NCBI RefSeq assembly: GCF_001654455.1 | Contig: NZ_CP015772.1 | Span: 1,178,001-1,242,000 of the forward strand | Direction: 5' to 3' | DNA: 64,000 bases | Origin: Niabella ginsenosidivorans | GTDB taxonomy: Bacteria; Bacteroidota; Bacteroidia; Chitinophagales; Chitinophagaceae | The notes under the pieces: model-generated | Told to the model about the DNA's origin: nothing | Database searches by the model: none | Seen by the model: the letters and a program-made list of their open reading frames with translations, nothing else | Made by a program: the position numbers and the translations under genes | Shown here: positions 33,556 through 44,288 of the stretch, piece by piece | Layout: each line of letters begins with the position of its first letter | Numbering within the stretch: the first letter of the stretch is position 1

Positions 33556-36500
33556 ATGAATGAGGAATCTGAATTTCCGGATGAGCGTAATGAGCAGGTT
33601 GGATTTCCCAATTGTACGCTTATTGATTTGCTGAATGCCCAGGTATGTAAAACACCCGACCGGATTGCTGTGGTTTGTGATGGGCAGCAACTTACGTATG
33701 CCCAGTTGGATGCCCGGGTGAACCGCCTGGCCTGTTATCTGCGTACCAGGAACATTCAAAATGAAGAACTGGTTGGTATCTGCATTGAGCGCAGCCTGGA
33801 AATGATTATCGGGATGCTGGCCATCGTAAAAGCCGGAGCCGCTTACGTGCCAATGGATCCGGACGCTCCCAGGGAGCGCATAGGATATATGCTGGAAGAT
33901 TGCCGGTCAAAAATAATTATCAGTACGTCCAACCTGAAAGGGCGCGTAGAAGGATTTGATGGTATCAGCCCCGTTTACCTGGATCTGCTTGAAGGTGAAC
34001 CTGAACAATACGATACGCAACCGCCTGTTACCGGAATCGATGCCGGCAGCCTTTTGTATGTGATCTATACATCCGGCAGCACCGGAAAGCCCAAAGGGGT
34101 GCTGATTGAGCACCGGAACGTGGTACGGTTATTTTTTAATGATGCACCTTTGTTTGAATTTACGGAAAACGATGTTTGGACCATGTTCCATTCCTTCAAC
34201 TTTGATTTTTCAGTGTGGGAAATGTATGGTGCTTTATTGTTTGGGGGAAAGCTGGTTGTTGTAAAAAAGGAAGTAGCTAAGGATCCTTCTCTTTTTTATG
34301 AACTGATGAAGAAAGAGGGCGTAACCCTGTTAAATCAGACCCCTTCTGCTTTTAACGCCCTGCAGGAGGTGGTTTTGCGGAAAGAACCCCTGAAGAGCCT
34401 GCGTTATGTGATTTTTGGCGGAGAAGCTTTATACCCTGCCATTCTTAAAAGATGGTATGAGACTTACACCTGGTGCCACATTATTAACATGTATGGGATC
34501 ACTGAAACAACCGTGCATGTGACCTATAAAGAGATAACAGCAAAAGAGATTGCAGCCAATGTAAGTGATATTGGTACACCCATTCCGACCCTTTCCTGTC
34601 TTATCCTTGACGAGCAGTTGAATATTGTTCCCGAAAATGTGGTGGGAGAGTTGTGCGTAGGGGGCGCAGGCGTTGCAAGAGGCTACCTGAACCGCCCGGA
34701 ACTAACAGCAGAACGGTTTATTGAAAATCCTTATAAAAAAGGCAGGCGCCTGTACCGCTCGGGCGACCTGGCAAAGCGGTTACCAGACGGCAGCCTGGAA
34801 TATATAGGCAGGAGAGATAACCAGGTCAAAATAAGAGGCTATCGTATAGAACTGGGAGAAATTGAAAGCCGTCTGCAGGAAGTGGACGGCATAAAACAGG
34901 CTGTAGTGGTAGTAAAAGAGCGGCAGGAGGGGGGAAAATACCTGGTAGGCTATTTTACAAAAGGCGCTGGCGGAACCGAACCCGAGAGGGCATATATACG
35001 TAAACAGCTAAGCAGGGCATTGCCGGATTATATGATACCCGATTTTTTTGTGGAGCTGGATGTAATACCCCTTACAAGTAATGGCAAAGTAGATAAAAGA
35101 GCGCTTCCGGAGCCTGATGTAAGGGCTATGCAAAAGGGCCTCTATGTTGCGCCTGTAACAGAAACAGAGCATCAGCTGGTCAATGGCTGGCAAAAAGTAC
35201 TGGGTATTCCTAAAATAGGGGTAGAAGATAATTTTTTTGAGTTGGGAGGGAACTCTTTACTGGCTCAAAAGCTGGTAACAGTCTTAAAAGAGGAGTATCA
35301 TTTTGAAATCCCCATTACAAGGCTCTACCAGAGCCCTACAATAAGCGGGCTTCAGCAATTTTTAAAAGGCAACAAAGGTGTTTTGCGCACGCACCGGAAA
35401 AAGAACAGGAGCACAGGTGCAGATGCTGTTGCGGTGATTGGCATGGAATGTAATTTTCCCGGAGCCGGTTCGGTTGAAGCCTTTTGGAATAATCTGAAAG
35501 AAGGAAAGGAAACCATTACATTTTTTAAGCAGGAGGAACTGGATGCAGCTATTCCTGCAGCTATAAAAAACAATACGGATTATGTTGCGGCAAGAGGCAT
35601 TATTAATGAAGTGCCGTTTTTTGATGCCGAATTTTTCGGTATTAGTCCCCGGTTGGCAGAACTGATGGATCCCCAGCATCGCCTGTTTTTACAGGCATGC
35701 AGGAACCTGCTGGAAAAAACCGGGTACCTGCCGGGGAAAAGAGCATCAGTCACCGGAGTATTTGCAGGATGCAGCACCAATACTTATTTTAATAACAATG
35801 TAGTCTGGCACAAGGATAAAATAGCCCTTCAGGGCAGCATACCTGTAATTTCGGTTTCGGATAAAGATTATGTAAGCAGCCGTGTAAGTTATCAGTTAAA
35901 TCTTTCAGGTCCTGCTGTAAATGTGAACACAGCCTGCTCCACTTCACTGGTAGCCATTGTACAGGCCGTGGAGAGTTTAAGGGCAGGTCAGTGCGATACG
36001 GCTATAGCAGGCGGCGCGGCCATTACAGTGCCTGTAAGCAGCGGCCACCTGTATGAGGAAGGATCCATGCTAAGCGCAGACGGGCATTGCCGCCCCTTTG
36101 ACGCGGATGCAAAGGGAACTGTGTTCAGCGATGGTGTGGGTGCCGTATTGCTGAAGCGGCTTGATGATGCTGTTGAGGATGGAGATACGATCTATGCCGT
36201 TATAAAAGGTGTTGGGATCAACAATGACGGAGGCCATAAAGGAAGCTTTACAGCCCCCAGTGCTGAAGGCCAGGCTGCCGCCATTTCAATGGCTTATGCC
36301 GATGCGGAAATTGATCCGGGGAATGTATCCTATATTGAAACGCATGGAACAGCCACGCCGTTAGGAGACCCTATTGAAATAGAAGGGCTGAAGCTTGCTT
36401 TTGGTAAGCAGGAGCGGAGGCAGTTCTGTGCAATAGGCTCGGTTAAAAGCAATTTCGGGCATTTGACGCATGCTGCGGGTGTGGCAGGATTTATTAAAAC

Positions 36501-39500
36501 AGTGCTGTCCATATATTACCGGCAATTACCCCCTTCCATCAACTTTGATAAGCCCAATCCGCGGATTGATTTTGAATCGACTCCTTTTAGGGTAAACAAC
36601 ACATTAAAGGATTGGGCCAGTCAGGGAAAAAGGATCGCCGGGGTCAGTTCGTTTGGTGTTGGCGGTACAAATGCGCATATAGTGCTGGAAGAATTTGAAG
36701 GGAAACCGGTTATGGAAGCTTCTTCCGTAGGAGAGCTTCTGCCACAATTGATCTGCTGGTCTGCTCATAACAGGGAGAGCTGTACAGCTTATGCAGACCG
36801 GTTAAAAGAATTCCTGCAAATGCATCAGGACGTTTCCCTGCGGGATGTAGCCTATTCCCTGCAGGTTACACGGCAGGAGATGAGGGTGCGGAATTTTATA
36901 GTAGCCAAAGATGTAAAGGAGCTTATAGCCCGGTTAAATGAAAAGGAAGCCGTTGCGGCTGCGGCCCAACTGCTTAAAGAAAAAAAGGCCAACGTGGTAT
37001 TCCTGTTCCCGGGGCAGGGAAACCAGTATCCCAATATGGGGCAGGAGCTTTATAATACTGAAGCCGTTTACAGGGAAGCAGTGGATCAATGTGCTGTTCT
37101 ACTCCGGGAATATATGGGTGAGGACATCCGCAATATTATTTTCACCAATGATGACGGGGCTGCAGAAAAGCTGAAGAATACAAAATATGCGCAGCCTGCC
37201 ATCTTTACCACCTCTTACGCTCTTGCAAAGTTGTATATGAGCTGGGGCGTTACACCGGTTGCCTTTGCAGGGCACAGTGTTGGTGAATTTGTGGGGGCCC
37301 ATCTGGCAGGTGTCTTTTCGTTGCCGGATGTGCTGAGAATTGTAGCCGAACGGGGCCGTTTAATAAGTGAACTGGCTCCCGGCAGCATGCTTTCTGTGCG
37401 TGCATCACAGGAAAGGGTAAAAGAATTGCTGCCGCAGCAGCTTTCCATTGCTGCCCAGAATGCAACAGAGTTATGTGTTGTTTCCGGAGAATCAGCAGTC
37501 ATCAGCCAGTTTGCGCAGCAGCTTACGGAGGCCGGTATCATCAATAAGCCTTTAAAAACCAGTCATGCTTTTCACTCTTCCATGATGGACCCGGTGGTTC
37601 CGGTGCTGGAAGCAGTGGTAGCAACAACAACCATGAATGTGCCGCAGGTACCGGTTATGTCTACCGTAACGGCAGCATGGCTAAAAGACAGTGAAGCTAC
37701 CAGCGCGGCGTACTGGGCCAATCATGCAAGGGAAACGGTACGGTTTGGAAGCGCATTAAAGAACCTGCAACAGGACTTAAACCCCCTGTTCCTTGAAACC
37801 GGGCCGGGTACCTCGTCTACGATTTTTGCAAAGCAGAATGGAATCAGCGAAGGTGCTTTTGCCGCATTAAATACCAATTCCCAGCCAACCGGGGAAATCG
37901 TTGCTGCAAAAAATGCCCTGGGAAAATTGTGGCAGTACGGGGCAACAATAAACTGGGCCGGTATATATAAAGGCAAACGCCTTCATTTACTTCAAAATCT
38001 TCCTACTTATGCATACAACAAAAAACAGCTTTGGGTGGACCCACCTCCACCTGTGCAGCCTTCATTAGCACAGCCACCAGTTGTTCCTATGCAAAATACA
38101 ACAATGATCACTACATCAACAACACCTGAAATGAAACGGAAAGAAACGCTGTTAGAGAAATTAAAAGATATTATAGAATCAGCATCGGGGATCCCCGTTG
38201 CCGACGCCAACCCACAGAGCAACTTTGCCGAATTAGGTCTGGACTCTTTACTGCTGACTCAATTAACCTCCAGCCTGAAAAAGGAATTTGCAATTCCCGT
38301 AACTTTCCGGCAACTGAGCGAGGATTTTGACAGCCTTGACAAACTTGCTGCATTTTATGATGAACATTTACCGGCTCACCTGTTCAGGAGCACTGTAAGC
38401 GAGGCCCAACAGCCGGTTAACGCTGTAAACGGTACAACGCCTGCGCCGGCAGCGCCTGTGATGGCGGCACCTGGTGGTATGCAGCCGGTTGGAGCTGATA
38501 TGATGAGCCTCATCACGCTTCAGTTGCAACTGCTGACCCAGCAGGTAGCAATGATGCAAAACGGCAACGGTGCAGCTGCCCATATAGCAGCAACGCCCCC
38601 CGCGCCTCCTGTACAAAGCCCGGTTGCCACAACACCCGGTACAGGAACAGGAGATGAGCTTACTGCAGAGGAAAAAGCTGAATTAAAAAAGCCCTTTGGA
38701 GCCACTGCACGTATAGACAGAAGAGCTACAGCAATGACGGATCAGCAGCAACAATTTATTGCCGACTTTATAGCAGCTTATAATAAAAAAACTGCCGGAA
38801 GCAAAAAGTATACACAGGAGCACCGGGCAAAGATGGCGGACCCTAGGGTGGTTTCGGGCTTTAAGCCATATACGAAGGAAATGGTTTACTCCATTGTGGT
38901 AAAGAGGTCGAAAGGCTGTTATCTATGGGATATTGATGACAATAAATACATAGATGCCTTAAATGGTTTTGGTTCTAATTTCCTGGGCTACCAGCCGGAT
39001 TATGTAAAAGAAGCCATCCTGAAACAGGTAGAAGAGGGCTATGAAATAGGACCCCAGCATGTTTTGGCCGGGGAGGTTTCTGATCTTATCTGTGAATTGA
39101 CCGGCATGGAACGGGCTGCTTTGTGCAATACGGGATCCGAGGCTGTTTTAGGGGCGATGCGCATTGCACGTACCGTTACCGGAAGGGATACAATTGTTGC
39201 ATTTACCGGTTCGTACCATGGCATTATGGATGAGGTATTGGTACGGGGCAGCAAAAAGCTGAAGACCTATCCTGCAGCATCCGGAATACTGGCCGATAAT
39301 GTGCAGCATATGCTGATCCTTGAATACGGTACAGAAGCTACCTTAAATATTATTAAGGAAAAAGCCGGTGAGATTGCTGCTGTTCTGGTAGAACCGGTAC
39401 AAAGCCGCCGCCCGGAATTTATACCGGTAGAGTTTCTAAAAGACCTGAGAAAGCTGACAGCAGCCAATGATATTGCGCTTATTTTTGATGAAGTGATCAC

Positions 39501-40254
39501 CGGTTTCCGCAGCCATTTAGGTGGGGTACAGGCCTTGTTTGGGATCCGGGCTGATATTGCTACCTACGGAAAAGTGGCAGGGGGCGGAATCTCCATCGGG
39601 ATTATTGCCGGGAGCAAAAAATATATGGATGCCCTGGATGGAGGCTTCTGGCAATATGGCGATGCTTCGATACCTGAAGTGGGGGTGACTTATTTTGCCG
39701 GAACGTTTGTGCGCCACCCGCTGGCTTTGGCCACAACACTGGCCACCTTAAAATACCTGAAGGCTCAGGGCTCTTCCTTACAGGAGTCATTGAATGAAAG
39801 GACCGCCCTGCTGGCAAAGCGGTTAAATACTATTGCAGAAAAATATCGTGTACCAATCTATGTGGTGCATTTTGCCTCATTATGGAAAGTGAAATTCAAA
39901 GAAGAATATGCGTATTACGAGCTTCTTTTTGCGCTGATGCGGATGCGGAATATTCATATTTGGGACCTGTTCCCCTGCTTTTTAACAACAGCGCATACCG
40001 GGGAAGATATAGAGGCTATTTGCCAGGCATTTGAAGAAAGTATTGCTGAATTGTGCAATGCCGGTTTCATACCCCAGGCCATAGCACCGGCAGGTAATGG
40101 ACAGCATGCACGCACAGGCATTCTGGACAACAGTCATCCGCCGGTCCCGGGCGCAAGATTGGGAAAAGACAGGAGCGGGAACCCCGCCTGGTTTGTTCCG
40201 GATGATACCAACCCCGGAAAATATTTACAAATATCATTGGATGGAAATAAATGA
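33556..40254 (+). CDS. Hybrid NRPS-PKS: A(Thr)-PCP-KS-AT(malonyl)-ACP-aminotransferase
   Basis: A 2232-residue megasynthase. The ATG at 33556 is chosen because an AGGGGG sequence lies 10 nt upstream. Order: adenylation domain (A3 YTSGSTGKPKG near 170, A7 YRSGDL, A10 NGKVDKR), PCP (FELGGNSLL near 560-572), ketosynthase (Cys in NTACSTS near 791, His in ETHGTATPLGD and KSNFGHLTHAAG), acyltransferase (GHSVGE near 1238, HAFH near 1336, a malonyl signature), ACP (LGLDSLLL near 1560), and a PLP class III aminotransferase (about 1775-2170; NTGSEA, FDEVITGF, Lys in YGKVAGGG). The code read by eye is D-F-W-N-I-G-M-V-H (Thr). No condensation or ketoreductase domain. It should load Thr, add malonyl and transaminate the beta-keto. 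An ATGA overlap leads to the next gene. It needs a phosphopantetheinyl transferase encoded elsewhere. Confidence 0.93.
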   Translation: MNEESEFPDERNEQVGFPNCTLIDLLNAQVCKTPDRIAVVCDGQQLTYAQLDARVNRLACYLRTRNIQNEELVGICIERSLEMIIGMLAIVKAGAAYVPMDPDAPRERIGYMLEDCRSKIIISTSNLKGRVEGFDGISPVYLDLLEGEPEQYDTQPPVTGIDAGSLLYVIYTSGSTGKPKGVLIEHRNVVRLFFNDAPLFEFTENDVWTMFHSFNFDFSVWEMYGALLFGGKLVVVKKEVAKDPSLFYELMKKEGVTLLNQTPSAFNALQEVVLRKEPLKSLRYVIFGGEALYPAILKRWYETYTWCHIINMYGITETTVHVTYKEITAKEIAANVSDIGTPIPTLSCLILDEQLNIVPENVVGELCVGGAGVARGYLNRPELTAERFIENPYKKGRRLYRSGDLAKRLPDGSLEYIGRRDNQVKIRGYRIELGEIESRLQEVDGIKQAVVVVKERQEGGKYLVGYFTKGAGGTEPERAYIRKQLSRALPDYMIPDFFVELDVIPLTSNGKVDKRALPEPDVRAMQKGLYVAPVTETEHQLVNGWQKVLGIPKIGVEDNFFELGGNSLLAQKLVTVLKEEYHFEIPITRLYQSPTISGLQQFLKGNKGVLRTHRKKNRSTGADAVAVIGMECNFPGAGSVEAFWNNLKEGKETITFFKQEELDAAIPAAIKNNTDYVAARGIINEVPFFDAEFFGISPRLAELMDPQHRLFLQACRNLLEKTGYLPGKRASVTGVFAGCSTNTYFNNNVVWHKDKIALQGSIPVISVSDKDYVSSRVSYQLNLSGPAVNVNTACSTSLVAIVQAVESLRAGQCDTAIAGGAAITVPVSSGHLYEEGSMLSADGHCRPFDADAKGTVFSDGVGAVLLKRLDDAVEDGDTIYAVIKGVGINNDGGHKGSFTAPSAEGQAAAISMAYADAEIDPGNVSYIETHGTATPLGDPIEIEGLKLAFGKQERRQFCAIGSVKSNFGHLTHAAGVAGFIKTVLSIYYRQLPPSINFDKPNPRIDFESTPFRVNNTLKDWASQGKRIAGVSSFGVGGTNAHIVLEEFEGKPVMEASSVGELLPQLICWSAHNRESCTAYADRLKEFLQMHQDVSLRDVAYSLQVTRQEMRVRNFIVAKDVKELIARLNEKEAVAAAAQLLKEKKANVVFLFPGQGNQYPNMGQELYNTEAVYREAVDQCAVLLREYMGEDIRNIIFTNDDGAAEKLKNTKYAQPAIFTTSYALAKLYMSWGVTPVAFAGHSVGEFVGAHLAGVFSLPDVLRIVAERGRLISELAPGSMLSVRASQERVKELLPQQLSIAAQNATELCVVSGESAVISQFAQQLTEAGIINKPLKTSHAFHSSMMDPVVPVLEAVVATTTMNVPQVPVMSTVTAAWLKDSEATSAAYWANHARETVRFGSALKNLQQDLNPLFLETGPGTSSTIFAKQNGISEGAFAALNTNSQPTGEIVAAKNALGKLWQYGATINWAGIYKGKRLHLLQNLPTYAYNKKQLWVDPPPPVQPSLAQPPVVPMQNTTMITTSTTPEMKRKETLLEKLKDIIESASGIPVADANPQSNFAELGLDSLLLTQLTSSLKKEFAIPVTFRQLSEDFDSLDKLAAFYDEHLPAHLFRSTVSEAQQPVNAVNGTTPAPAAPVMAAPGGMQPVGADMMSLITLQLQLLTQQVAMMQNGNGAAAHIAATPPAPPVQSPVATTPGTGTGDELTAEEKAELKKPFGATARIDRRATAMTDQQQQFIADFIAAYNKKTAGSKKYTQEHRAKMADPRVVSGFKPYTKEMVYSIVVKRSKGCYLWDIDDNKYIDALNGFGSNFLGYQPDYVKEAILKQVEEGYEIGPQHVLAGEVSDLICELTGMERAALCNTGSEAVLGAMRIARTVTGRDTIVAFTGSYHGIMDEVLVRGSKKLKTYPAASGILADNVQHMLILEYGTEATLNIIKEKAGEIAAVLVEPVQSRRPEFIPVEFLKDLRKLTAANDIALIFDEVITGFRSHLGGVQALFGIRADIATYGKVAGGGISIGIIAGSKKYMDALDGGFWQYGDASIPEVGVTYFAGTFVRHPLALATTLATLKYLKAQGSSLQESLNERTALLAKRLNTIAEKYRVPIYVVHFASLWKVKFKEEYAYYELLFALMRMRNIHIWDLFPCFLTTAHTGEDIEAICQAFEESIAELCNAGFIPQAIAPAGNGQHARTGILDNSHPPVPGARLGKDRSGNPAWFVPDDTNPGKYLQISLDGNK

Positions 40255-43200
40255 TCGGTATAGAAGTGAATACAGAGCCCTTAGTTGATTTTGACCCCTT
40301 TGCCGGAAATGCGATCGAAAAAGTAGTACCAACTACTGAATCACAAAAGGAAATTTTTGCATCCTGCATACTGGGAGGAACCGAAGCGAACCTTGCTTAT
40401 AATGAATCCCTGTCGCTGGAATTTACCGGCAATGTACAGGGAAAAATAATGAATGAATGCCTGGATGAACTGATCCGGCGGCATGAGTCACTGCGGGCTT
40501 CTTTCAGCAATGACGGATCAAAAATGATGATCTATGAATCGCAACCGGTCCCGCTGCATCAGGAAGATCTTAGCGCGCAGGAACCATGTGCGCAACAGGC
40601 CTTTTTACAAATGTACCACCAGCAGGACGCTGCAACCGCATTTGATCTTTTAAATGGCCCGCTGATCCGTTTTGCGCTGTTTGCGTTATCCCGCAACAGG
40701 CACCTGCTTACGATCAGCGCACATCATATTGTTTGCGACGGGTGGTCTTTTGGTATTTTGCTGGAAGATTTAAGCAGGCTGTACAATGCCAGGATTTCAG
40801 GGGAGCCCTTATCCACCCGGCTGATGCAATTCAGTGATTATGCCATTCATTCCGCCACATTCCGGGAATCGCCGGAATACAAGGCAACAGTAGCTTACTG
40901 GAAACGGGAATATGAAGGCAATATACCGGTGTTTGAAATACCTCCGGACTATCCGCGTCCACCCCTAAGAACCTATAAAAGCCGGAGAGATGATTTTGTA
41001 CTTCCTGCTGCAACTGCAGCGGCTATAAAGAAGGCAGGAGCAAAGTACGGGAGCAGTTTTGTAAACACCCTGATGGCGGCTTTTGAAATATTATTATATA
41101 AGTATACCGGGCACCGGGAAATCGTGATCGGCTTACCCACCGCCGGACAGGCCGCCACAGAGATGTATGATCTGATAGGGCATTGCGTTAATCTGCTGCC
41201 TTTAAGGAGCCAACCGGACCCGGCCCTGAGTTTTGCTGAATACCTGAAGCAACGGAAGTCCAAAACGCTCCGGGATTATGAACATCAGCAATTTACCTTC
41301 GGAACATTTTTAAAGGAGCTGAAAATACCGCGCGATCCGTCCCGCATGCCACTGGTCCCAGTGTCTTTTAATATTGACATGGGAATGGATATGCAGGTGT
41401 CCTTTAAAGATCTGGATTATCAATTGATCCATAATAAACGGGCAGCAGAAACCTTTGAATTGTTTTTAAATATTGCAGACGGAGAAGAGGGGTATGTATT
41501 TCAATGGTCATATAATGCACAGTTGTATAAGCCGTCCACTATAAAGGGCCTGATGGATAAATACTGCTACCTGCTTTCGCAGATCGTGGATAACGCAGAG
41601 CAAAAGATCGGCAACCTGCGGCTGGAAGATGAAAAAGAACTAACCGCTTACTGGCAAAACTGGAATAACCGGGTTAAGGCAATACCGGAACCCGCAACAA
41701 TAATAGAAAAGATCAACCGTACCTGTTTAGAGCATCCTGATCGAACAGCCCTGTATTATGGAGGGCAATCACTAAGCTACAGGGAAATTTATGAGCGGTC
41801 CAATCAGATGGCGCATTACCTGATCGCATCCGGAATGCTGCCGGGTGCTGTGGTAGGTATAGCCATGGAAAGAGGAATAGATCTGATCATCTCCATCCTG
41901 GGCGTGCTTAAGGCAGGCGGGGTCTTTCTGCCACTGGATCCGCAATATGCCCGGGAGCGTATTGAATACATGGTTGGCAATGCCGGGGCGCAGCTGTTGC
42001 TGACCACACCGCTGTTTTCAGGGAAGCTGCAAACAGAAGCCCGGGAGATCTGTGTGCAGGATATCAGCAAGGAGCTGTCAGGTTGCCCGGTTACCCTGCC
42101 GGAAGTGACCGTTACAGCAGATTCACTGGTTTATATTTTATATACTTCAGGCTCTACCGGCAGGCCAAAAGGAGTAATGATCGCCAACAGGTCATTGATC
42201 AATTATATCAGTTGGGCTGTTGATTACTACCTGAAAGGCGCAGCGGCCGTATTCCCTTTATATACTTCCATCTCTTTTGACCTTACCATCACTTCGATTT
42301 TTTCACCACTGGTATCGGGCAGCCTGTTCAAGATATATGAAGAGGAGGAGCCGGCATCCCTGCTGGAAAAGATCTTTACAGATCAGGAAGTGAATGTGAT
42401 CAAGCTAACACCTTCACATCTGCGGTTAGTAAAGGATAGCGCACTTATCCGGAAAAGCCTTCCCGGGCAGCATCTAAGGCTGATCGTTGGCGGAGAGGAC
42501 CTGGAAACCGCTTTGGCAAAAGAGGTATATGACCTTTGCAAAGGGAAGGTGGAGATCTATAATGAGTATGGCCCTACGGAGGCCACGGTGGGATGTATGA
42601 TCCATGAATATACGCCCGCGGAGCAGCGGCCTTCAGTGCCGATAGGGGTGCCCATCTCAAATGCCCGCATCTATTTGCTGGATAACACGTTACAGTTGGT
42701 GCCAAAGGGTATTAACGGCGAGATTTATATTGGGGGTGATTGCGTGGCCCTGGGCTATTACAGGAATGCGGAACTGACAAAAGAGCGTTTTTTAGAAGAT
42801 CCGTTTGTGCCGGGAGGAAGAATGTATAAAACAGGCGATAATGCGGTAATGCAGGAAGAGGATGTGCTGTTGTTTAAAGGACGTATAGATGACCAGGTAA
42901 AGCTGAGAGGGTACCGGATAGAGCCGGGAGAGATCGATTATCATCTTTCAGGGCTGGCAGGTATAAAAAATGCCGTAACCCTAGTAAGGGAGGATAGCCC
43001 GGGTAAGGGATACCTGGCATCTTATGTAGTATTGCAAGAGCCGGAAGAAGCACCGGAGCTGTTAAAGAAAAAATGGAGGGAAGCGTTGCGCAGCAAGCTG
43101 CCGGACTATATGGTGCCCGGCGTGTTTGTGATTTTAGAGAAGCTGCCGCTTACAGGTAACGGGAAAATTGATAAGCGGGCACTACCGGCACCTGTGTTTG

Positions 43201-44261
43201 ATGCAAAGCCCGGTAAGAAGCTGAGCAACCGGCCGCTTTCAGCACTGGAAAGCCGGATAAAACAGATCTGGGAAGAAGAGCTGGGCATACAGCAACTGTC
43301 TCTTTCAGATGACTTTTTTGAGCTGGGCGGACATTCGCTCACCGCCATTAAGATCATGACGCGGATAAAGGACGAAACAGGGGTGAACCTTCCCATTTCA
43401 ACGCTTTTTGAACACTCAACCCTGGCGGCTGTTATCGGCCTGTTGCAGGAGAACGAGATCGAAATAGGGAAAAAAGTGCTGGTACCTATAAAAACAACGG
43501 GTTCGCTGCCCCCCATTTACTTAATTCATGGCGGCGCGTTAAATATTCTTTTGTATAAGCAACTGGCGCCGTTTTTAAATGAGGATCAGCCTCTATATGG
43601 TATCCAGGCATTAGGGCTGGACGGCGACCTTTCCTGCCTGGACAGCATAGAAGAGATTACGGCACGCTACCTGACTGAGGTACTGGCCCAAAATCCTGAC
43701 GGGCCTTATATCATCATTGGCTATTCCTTTGGAGGTCTTGTGGCTTATGAAATGGCGCGTCAGTTGTTAGCAATAGGAAAAACAATCCGGCTGCTGGGTA
43801 TTATGGATACCAACGTAAGTGGTTTTAATGCTCCAAACGGAAAAAAGAGCAGGTTATTAATGCATGCAAAGCGGCAGATTAAGAAAGCCCTGTTTATAGG
43901 TGGCAACCTGTTCCGGTATCCGAAAGATGTAATCGCCTACCAGTGGCTGATTTTTAATAAGAAGTTTAATAAGGATTTCCGGGAGGAGCCGGAAGAACAG
44001 GTCTATGACTATGATAGTAAAGTATTGGAAGCCTATGAAAGGGCCTATAATAACTATAAGATAGCTCCGCTGAATGTCGTTATTCATTTGTTCCGTGTAA
44101 AAGAACGTATTTATTTTGTAGATGATCCGCTGTATCTTGGATGGAAAAGATATGCCTCCGGTGGGGTAGTGGTACATGACGTGGCAGGAGATCATAAGAC
44201 ATTTTTGCTGCCGCCTAATAATAAAACGCTGATGAACATTGTACAGAAAAGTATAAAATAA
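40251..44261 (+). CDS. NRPS: C-A(Asn-like)-PCP-TE termination module
   Basis: A 1336-residue NRPS beginning inside the upstream stop (ATGA). Condensation domain, residues about 20-460, with HHIVCDG near 157. Adenylation domain about 470-960 with LYTSGSTGRPKG near 630-641; the code read by eye is D-L-T-K-I-G-E-V-G, one position from the published Asn code DLTKLGEVG. PCP with FELGGHSLTA near 1023-1032. Type I thioesterase from about 1080, with GYSFGG near 1156 (catalytic Ser) and GDHKTFL near 1313 (His). The C domain should join the upstream diamino acyl chain to Asn and the TE should release it by hydrolysis or cyclisation. No MbtH-like protein or epimerase is in the window. Confidence 0.92.
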   Translation: MIGIEVNTEPLVDFDPFAGNAIEKVVPTTESQKEIFASCILGGTEANLAYNESLSLEFTGNVQGKIMNECLDELIRRHESLRASFSNDGSKMMIYESQPVPLHQEDLSAQEPCAQQAFLQMYHQQDAATAFDLLNGPLIRFALFALSRNRHLLTISAHHIVCDGWSFGILLEDLSRLYNARISGEPLSTRLMQFSDYAIHSATFRESPEYKATVAYWKREYEGNIPVFEIPPDYPRPPLRTYKSRRDDFVLPAATAAAIKKAGAKYGSSFVNTLMAAFEILLYKYTGHREIVIGLPTAGQAATEMYDLIGHCVNLLPLRSQPDPALSFAEYLKQRKSKTLRDYEHQQFTFGTFLKELKIPRDPSRMPLVPVSFNIDMGMDMQVSFKDLDYQLIHNKRAAETFELFLNIADGEEGYVFQWSYNAQLYKPSTIKGLMDKYCYLLSQIVDNAEQKIGNLRLEDEKELTAYWQNWNNRVKAIPEPATIIEKINRTCLEHPDRTALYYGGQSLSYREIYERSNQMAHYLIASGMLPGAVVGIAMERGIDLIISILGVLKAGGVFLPLDPQYARERIEYMVGNAGAQLLLTTPLFSGKLQTEAREICVQDISKELSGCPVTLPEVTVTADSLVYILYTSGSTGRPKGVMIANRSLINYISWAVDYYLKGAAAVFPLYTSISFDLTITSIFSPLVSGSLFKIYEEEEPASLLEKIFTDQEVNVIKLTPSHLRLVKDSALIRKSLPGQHLRLIVGGEDLETALAKEVYDLCKGKVEIYNEYGPTEATVGCMIHEYTPAEQRPSVPIGVPISNARIYLLDNTLQLVPKGINGEIYIGGDCVALGYYRNAELTKERFLEDPFVPGGRMYKTGDNAVMQEEDVLLFKGRIDDQVKLRGYRIEPGEIDYHLSGLAGIKNAVTLVREDSPGKGYLASYVVLQEPEEAPELLKKKWREALRSKLPDYMVPGVFVILEKLPLTGNGKIDKRALPAPVFDAKPGKKLSNRPLSALESRIKQIWEEELGIQQLSLSDDFFELGGHSLTAIKIMTRIKDETGVNLPISTLFEHSTLAAVIGLLQENEIEIGKKVLVPIKTTGSLPPIYLIHGGALNILLYKQLAPFLNEDQPLYGIQALGLDGDLSCLDSIEEITARYLTEVLAQNPDGPYIIIGYSFGGLVAYEMARQLLAIGKTIRLLGIMDTNVSGFNAPNGKKSRLLMHAKRQIKKALFIGGNLFRYPKDVIAYQWLIFNKKFNKDFREEPEEQVYDYDSKVLEAYERAYNNYKIAPLNVVIHLFRVKERIYFVDDPLYLGWKRYASGGVVVHDVAGDHKTFLLPPNNKTLMNIVQKSIK

Positions 44262-44288
44262 TTGTATAAATAAAATTTTAAAAATTGT

